DNA of 64,000 bases, taken from Mesocentrotus franciscanus. Its lineage: Eukaryota; Echinodermata; Echinoidea; Camarodonta; Strongylocentrotidae. The notes beneath the pieces were generated by a model, which saw only the letters and a list, made by a program, of their open reading frames with translations, had not been told where the DNA came from and searched no databases. Location of the stretch: assembly GCA_037976565.1 (NCBI GenBank), contig CP137673.1, forward strand, positions 6,703,522 to 6,767,521. Direction: 5' to 3'. Both the position numbers and the translations under genes were made by a program. Positions 41,341 through 64,000 of this stretch are shown here, piece by piece; positions within the stretch are counted from its first letter, which is position 1, and each line of letters begins with the position of its first letter.

Positions 41341-44300
41341 ACATTGAGATGATGTGGGCGTGGTTTCTGATACGAAATTAATTGTGTTGTTCAGAGCAGT
41401 CCATAGTATGCATACTAAAGGGAATAAAAATCATATAAATAAAGAAAAATTTTCTCCCTCACCCTCTAATTCTCTGCTACCATTTTTTCTTTCATTTATT
41501 CATTTTCTTTAACTGCTATGCCAGTATATTACAATTAACACTCTCCCTCCTCTCTAATTTCTCTCCCCAACGGCCTCCATCATCTATAAAAAAAATTCTT
41601 ATCTCTTCCGATCTTCTCCCCCTTTCTCTCTCCCTCTCCATCTGTCTCTCTGCGCCTCTCTCTCTCTCTTTCTCCCCAAATCTATTACAAGTTTTCCTCA
41701 TAAATACATTTGTAATTCCCAAATCAATACACATACACTCACATAGTCTAAAATTGGCCATAGGTATCAATTTTATTGTCTCAACTTTTTTTAAACACAT
41801 TATTAATAATCAACATTTTCTTTTCTCTTTTTAATTTATTATCTACTGGCATTTACTTCTTGCAAAAAAGAAATAAATGAACATATACAACGCGAAACAT
41901 ATGTAAAAAGAATTTCTTTTATACAATCCATAAATTACCACAATCTATCTGGCTCTAGGATGCATAGATGTGATTGTAGAAATGAAGAGAAAGAGAAAAC
42001 ATAAGAATTAAAAATCAAAGTAGAGTTCTAGTGCTGATAGAAACGCAAATTCACAATTAAGATGATCACAAAAGAAAAGACAACACAAATTTTCCCCATG
42101 AAAATTATGATGTACTGATGAAGATCAATGTGCATGAACTCAAAATTGAGCACAATATACAGGGGAAAAAAAAGTAATAACAAAAACAATATTAACATAA
42201 TCCATACATGATGAGGGTTTTTTTACATATCTTTCTTGCACAGTATCAGTTGCCGATACAATTCAATTCATTTTTTTTACATCTGTACATATTACTGTGA
42301 GACCTGACGAATGAGACGAAAAATGTGGAGATTTCTTTTCTAGACTTCTAATGTACACATAAAGCACTCTCCTTTTAACATTGTCATAGCAATTGTTAAA
42401 AAAGCCCTGTCCTATTCATAAAATATTTCCCATGATCCATAACTTGCTGCAGAGTTCTATCGATTTCCTTTTCAGAGCCTCTAAAGTCACCAAGCAAAAC
42501 TCTTTTATTAGCCATTTCTACCACACATAACTTTCAAGAAATCCATTGAATACTATTATACTTTTCTTCCTTTTCCTTTTTTAATCATTGAAACCCAAAT
42601 ATGAACATTAATATCAGTATTGTACAAAGATAGAGAACACATATTCATTACATATCCCTCTCAATTAATGTTTAAGAGAACAAGATTGTTACAAGAGGCT
42701 GGTCCAGTTCTTTAAAAATCAGCCAGTTTGTTGATATTGTCCAAGGTTTTCTAACATTGCAACAAGCAACATGCCAACAGATTGATGACTTTAAGATGCT
42801 GGTCTAATTCTTCTTTTTTTTTAATCAGCCATAGTTTGTTGATCTCGTCAAGGTTTTTCCAACATTGCAACAATAAGCAACATGACAAAAGATTGATGAT
42901 ACTATATAGGAACAATCAAAATGTATAGGAGCTAAACTATGACACTATTTACGGGCCTGCAGACATGACTTTATAAATTTGAACACATAATTGGATATAG
43001 ATTCGTGAGGCAGGGGAATTTAGCAGAAAAATGGAAACGAATGAAGTGCATCAATTGACTTTAGAAAAGAAAACAAGAAGAAGAAAAAATGTATGGGAGC
43101 AAAATGACTGCTTCAAGACTGATGTCATTCAACTTAACTTGAACATTCCCTACACTAGGGGTGCACAATCCTTTCTCCATTGCCCATTAACTTCTCAACC
43201 CTATGACAAAATGAGAATAAATTGGGGATGATCAACACTAAAATTTAATCATGCTAAAAATCACCACATATTCAGGATTTACGGATATCAAGTTTTAAGG
43301 AATTGAAGTAACTGTGTAATCTGATGAAATTGAAAGTGTTATCTATTCAGGAAAATTCTAAATCTGGAAATATTACACTATGTGCTTCTTTTGGTTAGAT
43401 ATTTATGAAATGATATTTTCTTTCTTTTTCGGAGGGGGGCAACAGCTCATGGTGCAAACTGAAGAAGTGTGTTGATTTTCTTGTTGCCATATTCATTATT
43501 TTAACACATTAAATAGATCTACTTTAAATATATACACTACATCACTAAAATCAATATCAGGTATTCTACAACAGATAATGACTTTCAGTCAATTTCTTTT
43601 CCTTCAGCTTTTAAGCCCAATGCACACCTTATGTGATTACAACCCAATTTTGAAAGGAATTGCAATAAAAATATTTGATGACACTTTAAGTGTAAAATCT
43701 TACTGAACTGCAGTTCTAAAGAGTCCTAAAAATAGCAAACTTGAAAGTTCAGGCCCTGTAAAAGCCTCCCACATTGTTTTTTTTCTTCTCAAGGAGATAA
43801 AGCGAGGGGAAATTTAAATGAATTGTATGATGTCAGCATATTCTGGAGCTACCTGGGCTTTTCCTACAACTGAAAAGTCTTTGCATGTTGTTTTTACCAC
43901 TCAAAACTGGAAAACCAGAGACATTTCCATGCATAAAATGTTCACAAATTTTGGGAGTGGTTCGGATTCGCGAAAGTATCATGCTGTGGAAGAATTGAAC
44001 CACCATGGAAACAACACTTAACTATTGAAATTTGCAAAAGTATCTTGCTGTGAAACAATTGAATCACCATGGACACAACACTTAACTATTGAAATTTGCG
44101 AAAGTATCTTTATGTGAAAAAGCCATCATTGACATTTCACCAAAGTTTTACACTATTCAAAATTTTACATAAAATATTGAAAAAGCTCATATCTCGTAGT
44201 ATTTCAATTTCTTGCACAATCTTATCATACATTGAGGTTATTATCTAGGCGTTACACTCCAGAGAAGAAAGTCTTTTATATCAACAAAACATTAAAACAA

Positions 44301-45895
44301 AATCTGCGACATTCATAACCTGTGACCATCAAACCTGAAGGACATTACATGTCTTGAATATTCTCAATAATTCTTTATTTTTATTCCAATTTCCCATTGG
44401 ATCCTTAAGAACCATAATGCATTATTAGCCCTATTAATGCTATATACAGAAGATGCCAATATATATCAACATTCTCTTATTCCAAAAAATGAAACTTTGG
44501 GGCAAGCTGTGTTCTGATATGGAATATGAGTCACGGAAAGGCAAGAAATTTGTCATTCTAATTATTACTTGGGTTGGGGATTCTTTATTCAACGTAATAT
44601 CAAACACTAGTAATAATACTTAAGTGTTGATAGTAATGTTTGACACAAACATCAAAAACATGTCTCAGGTAGGTGAAGATTTGGGTTATGGCGAACAAAG
44701 CGTTTCCAACAGTATCTCGAGAACAAAAAACTGATTATGTGAAACATAAGAAATGACAACAGATATTAAAATGGAAAGTAGTTCTGCATATTCAAATTCA
44801 CCTCTATTCACGTTATAGACACGTTATTCCAACCCCCAAAAAAAAAAATATATATATCAAAAACAAGAACAAAAAAATGAATTTCTCAGCTACTGTGAAA
44901 TCATTCAAAAAGTGGAACATACAGTTCACTACTACATGTAAGTTAATCTTAGACTTAACAAGTTTTGTAATTTTTAAAGTATGTGAAAAAATTGATTTGT
45001 CCTGATTTATGTTTCTCGAGAATATGACATATCAAAGGTTACATCTACAGGTATTCAACAAAGGCCTAAGTCCACCTTTCATTTTCAAGTTACAAAAAAC
45101 CAGGAAAAGACGTCAAATTTACAAGGGGTATGACTAATGAAGTTGTTTACTGTACATGTGAATTGATTCTTCTTTTTTTCTTCTTATAAATGAAGCTAAA
45201 CGCGGCCTTACTGTCATTTTGTATCAGTAACACAGTATTGAAAAAAGTTGCTTGGGAATAATAACAGGGTAGGATCATACAACTTGAACGGTCATTATCA
45301 TCATCAATTGTTACCTTGCATTACTATTTCTCCATTTTCTAAAAGAAATTTTTACCATACAAATTTGAAACAAGTCACTGGTAGCTTGCAAAATATGAAA
45401 ATATTTGTTTTACAATGAATTTGGACTGAGTGAAAGGAAATTAATCCACCCCTGAGAAAAAACAGAAATAAGCAACAACATATTATGTACAAATTGTATG
45501 TTTGGAACCAGAGGTGGGTATTAACCTCTATTCTGTATCGAACACAGGGTCAACGCACTTCTGGCTCTGAAAAGATGCAACAGGTAATGTGTTCAGCGAT
45601 ATACATAGAGATTAATGAGAGGTGCATTACCATGTACATGTATAATGGGATCCCACAAATATAACCAAGATAATATTAAGATGGATGGATTTATCCAGAT
45701 TTATTCAGCATTTGTTCTTAGCAAATCAATTTGAAGCCCTTTCGTCAGTGATTGTCTGTTCCGGTACGTCTTTCGATTTATTTTTCCTCTTCTTCATCAC
45801 CCATAATTACATTATCATTATTTTTAACACCACAATCACAATTATTACTCCCACCATGAATGTAACGAGTCAAAAAGCCTTTCCTAAGTTAAGAC

Positions 45896-46045
45896 CAGGG
45901 CCCCATTTCACAAAACTTGTCACCAGTGACAAATGACAATTCTTGTTATAATCTAGTGGAATCCTTGCTTCTGATTGGTTATCAGCAGATTTGTCACTGA
46001 CTTTTGTCATTAGCCATTGAAAAAAGGCTTTGTGAAATGGGTCCC
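45896..46045. mobile_element. MITE with GGGCCCCATTTCACAAA ends
   Basis: CAGGGCCCCATTTCACAAAA and TTTGTGAAATGGGTCCC are inverted, and TTGTCA.TGACAA recurs inside. Related to the 63805 family. Confidence 0.65.
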
Positions 46046-47487
46046 AGAACCCACCATTTGATAAAGTAAACAAATTTACCTCTAGCAATATTTTTTTCCT
46101 TCTGTTTCTTTTGCATACAAAAGCACTAAAATGATTTTTCTTCACTAAAATGTGTCGAATCAGCTCACTTTTAATTAGCTACATTTAAGTATGATCACAT
46201 TCTGATTATTCTCTTATATATACTCCTTTCCCTGATTTTATGCTGTTTTTTTTCTTTTTCTTTGTATTTCATGAATAATATGAACAATTAATGCAATGAA
46301 ATAATATAAATAGTGCAACATACATGTAATTGATAACTGACTTCTCTACTAAAGTCTGCTGTACATTGTAGGTTTATAGGGAAAACGCTTCTTTATCTTT
46401 TTCACTTTCATGGCTGAGACTCTAAAATGTTGTAATGTTGTAATTACTGTATATGTCTTGTTGGTAGCATTACCCAATTTAGGGAAAATCAGACTTTCCC
46501 AAATTTAAGGTTTGCACCGATACTTCCTAAGACTTCTTTTAATGCATAAAATTTGGGGATTGAGGTCAGATAAAAGTAACTTAGGCTTAACAGAGCCTCT
46601 GATGAAAAAATTTTGCCGACTCCTTTGGCCAAAAATTAAAGAAGGAGGTTTAACTTGGCCCACGGTCACCCCTCCCCGAGCATAGTATGCGCATGTCTTT
46701 CTTTTCAATTTTTCTATAAGGCGAATCCAACACAAGCCTATGCTTTTAGGATGGACTCCTTCTTTCTTGGGTTAAAACTGTCAATGCTATTAACGTTTTA
46801 TGTTATTATGTTTCTTAAAATTCATTACTTGAGTATTTTGTTGATATGAAGAAGAAAAAAAAACAGAAATGAGTTGATCTTCCTTTTTTATAAAACTTTG
46901 ATTGAGCAAATCATCATTTTTGTGACATCCATTCTTCCTCTCCCAGGAAAAAAAAGGGAAAATAAATAAAAAGGAAATATCAAAAAGAAGAAAGAAAATT
47001 TGAATTTTGAAAATACTGTGTACTTTAAGACTGTCTGAGTTGACATGACGTACAGATAAAATCATCTTTGAATAATTACAAGCTTGAGGGCTCTCATGAG
47101 ATCAATGCTAATACATTATATATATTAGCACATGAACATTATAGAAGAGGGTGCCACTTTGGGTGAATGCACTATAAGTTTGTTTCTTTTCCTAGAAATG
47201 ACTTTAATTGATATCTTCTGGAAAGATCCCCTTCAAGCAGCATTAATTAAAATTTGACAGAACTGTGTAGTTTAAATGGCAATGGATGCGGGGAATTTCA
47301 AAGGTGTGCAATTTATCATTTGATAGACTTACGTCAAAGGGACATGTCCACGCAAGTGTACAGAATATAAACAACTTCAATAATAACCATGCTATTGTAA
47401 GGTAACAACAACAGCCGTGAGGATTCCTACATGTATACAAATACAACTATTATATTTCTAAGCAATAATTTGCACACAAGAGTGCCA

Positions 47488-47627
47488 TGCCAAGGCACCC
47501 CACATGGGTGGCCTTGGCGCAAACACGATAGTGTGAGTGACATGACGTGGGCGTGTCTCCCAGTCTACATGATGTGGGCGTGTCTCCCAGACAACGTTAT
47601 GTGGACGTGTCTCCCAGGCTACAATCA
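47488..47627. repeat. Hairpin next to a 27-bp minisatellite (three units)
   Basis: GCCAAGGCACCCCAC ... GGTGGCCTTGGC can fold (47488-47519). GTGGGCGTGTCTCCCAG then recurs at 47547, 47574 and 47601. Confidence 0.8.
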
Positions 47628-48579
47628 GTGCTGCGGAGAAACCGTTCTCATATGAGCACATCCAATGACCATGGTTCATAACCAATTTCTCTCTTTCTGA
47701 CCCTTGCAGGATTGAAGTGTCATCTTTTCGGGGGAAGTGTAATCGAAGCTATTCCAAATGCAGACCAGACCCAAATCAAGCCATATAAGCAGATTAACTA
47801 CAATGGTCACTGCTATATAAATCCATCTGTCTATAGTGGTCACTCTAGCAGTTACCTTTGGGTAACTAATCTAAACAAGTTAAAATTAATACAGCATAAA
47901 ATTCCCTAATATAGACAGACAAACAGTCAGACCACCTATAGTAGCCACCACTATATAAAGGCCACCTATTTACTGTGGCCACTCTTAACAATTTTTCATG
48001 GGTAAACTCTATACACAGGTTGAACTCAATACCTAATTGTTTGTGGTGAAGATATTATTCTAAAAAATTAGATAACGCTATTTGTCGTTTTTGAAACAGC
48101 ACCGGTTGCTTTACAAGCAAGCCCTGACAATATTTTTTCATTCATTAATCTTTAAAATGTCCTCAGGTAAGGTCATGAATAATTAGGGTCATGTAGAGGT
48201 GAATTGGCACACATTAAAGACACATGTTCACAAAGATGTGTTGGATCCATGAAAGCTATGACGATGGTGTTTCAGTGTTAACAAGTGCTTCTCTGCCGTT
48301 GCTTTCTCATCGGCTCTCCTCCGTCCATCCTTTCTAGAATCCTCTGCTGGCAGCTTGAATCTCTTTGGTTACAAATCCTTCCTCTCCTGGCTCCTCTGTC
48401 CACTGTTGTATTGATCAATCCATCCATATATCTGTCTGTCTATCCCTCCATTTGTTTTCCATTTATCAAAATCTCCATCATTATATGCCCCGGTATTTAT
48501 ATCTATGTAAATTCTAAGTGTTTTTATAATGTTCCAGCATTGGTACGTATGTACGTACGGCTGGGTCTGTAAGTGTTTG

Positions 48580-63545
<14,966 letters not shown>

Positions 63546-63655
63546 TTATCCGTCCTTATAAAGGTGCTGTGATTGTACATCACATGCTATAGTGAAAATT
63601 GCTTTGCGGTCGATTTTGCACACTACTTAAACTTCAATCCCGGATGGGAAATTAT

Positions 63656-63728
63656 ACCTAACCCAAACCTTTATCCTAAAGCTTAGCCAAACCTAAAACC
63701 CAACTACATTCCTAACCCTAACCTTATA
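63656..63728 (-). repeat. Degenerate interstitial telomere-like repeat, minus orientation
   Basis: CCTAACCC, CCTAAAACCC and CCTAACCCTAACC units, the complement of the motif at 6725-6813. Confidence 0.65.
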
Positions 63729-63804
63729 TCTATGACAAAGAAAGCCCAGAGATAAATCCCGATATAATAATTGAGTGCTTTATATATGAATGGTCTAAGG
63801 TCAT

Positions 63805-63958
63805 CAGGGCCCTGTTTCATAAGACTTACTATCAATGACAATTTACAAAAATTGTTATAAGCTACTGAAATCGTTGCATTTCATTGGCTGTGAGCAGATT
63901 TGTGATAGATCTGTGGCAGTTGTTGTTGATAATAAGTTTTATGAGACAGGGGGCCCTG
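63805..63958. mobile_element. MITE with CAGGGCCCTGTTTCATAA ends
   Basis: Left CAGGGCCCTGTTTCATAAGA pairs with right TTTTATGAGACAGGGGGCCCTG; ACTATCAATGACAA also has an inverted partner. 154 bp, no coding capacity, in the USP7 intron at the window edge. Confidence 0.8.
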
Positions 63959-64000
63959 ATTTGAAGATAAATCAAAGTATTTTTTAGCACGGGAAGCTTT

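Larger units (their letters stand above)
41350..48579 (-). other. USP7 3' UTR and/or spacer before DHRS7B
   Basis: About 7.2 kb without a supportable coding exon on either strand. It is AT-rich with fewer recognisable mobile elements than elsewhere (a MITE at 45896-46045, a 27-bp minisatellite at 47539-47627, degenerate TIR-element pieces at 47.8-48.0 kb). Part is likely the USP7 3' UTR; I could not place its end. Minus-strand AATAAA hexamers occur near 45701, 45779 and 41842. Confidence 0.35.

Overview
This is a window of animal nuclear DNA. It is AT-rich, with intron-split genes using GT-AG junctions, long introns, many microsatellites and many short non-autonomous mobile elements. Joining splice sites by eye gives four protein-coding genes, none of which is one open frame. 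The gene set (a sialic-acid activating enzyme of the animal CMAS type, TMEM11, DHRS7B, USP7) together with the repeats (TTAA-flanked MITEs, TGACCTTTGACC-rich minisatellites, tRNA-type and Alu-like SINEs) points to an invertebrate deuterostome. An echinoderm, perhaps a sea urchin, is my best guess; no species is claimed.

Layout. 1-5.4 kb: no gene seen, simple repeats only. 7.1-22.9 kb, minus strand: complete CMAS (8 coding exons, 406 aa), with a probable 3' UTR reaching about 5.4 kb. 24.4-28.0 kb, plus strand: TMEM11 (2 coding exons, 176 aa), divergent from CMAS with about 1.4 kb between start codons. 28.0-35.7 kb: TMEM11 3' UTR and repeat-rich spacer. 35.7-40.6 kb, minus strand: DHRS7B (6 coding exons, 313 aa) with a likely non-coding 5' exon ending at 41279, convergent with TMEM11. 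41.3-48.6 kb: no coding exon found; probably USP7 3' UTR plus spacer. 48.6-63.5 kb, minus strand: the last 19 coding exons of USP7 (642 aa), whose 5' part lies beyond the right edge.

In every gene the exon phases agree and the summed coding lengths divide by three, which is the strongest internal support for the models. The genes do not form a pathway: CMAS makes CMP-sialic acid, TMEM11 shapes mitochondrial membranes, DHRS7B is a membrane-anchored short-chain reductase linked to ether lipid synthesis, and USP7 is a deubiquitinase. TMEM11 and DHRS7B are also convergent neighbours in human (17p11.2, from memory), so this pair looks like ancient microsynteny.

The rest is mobile-element and repeat biology. 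Highlights are an Alu/7SL-like SINE in four copies (one with an 8-bp target duplication), several MITE and foldback families with TTAA or TA flanks, long hairpins in CMAS introns, an element built around a ~140-bp tandem array, and a ~230-bp GAA/TTC tract beside a CMAS splice acceptor. I found no transposase or reverse transcriptase frame, so all the mobile elements here look non-autonomous. I did not find a convincing new multi-gene system.
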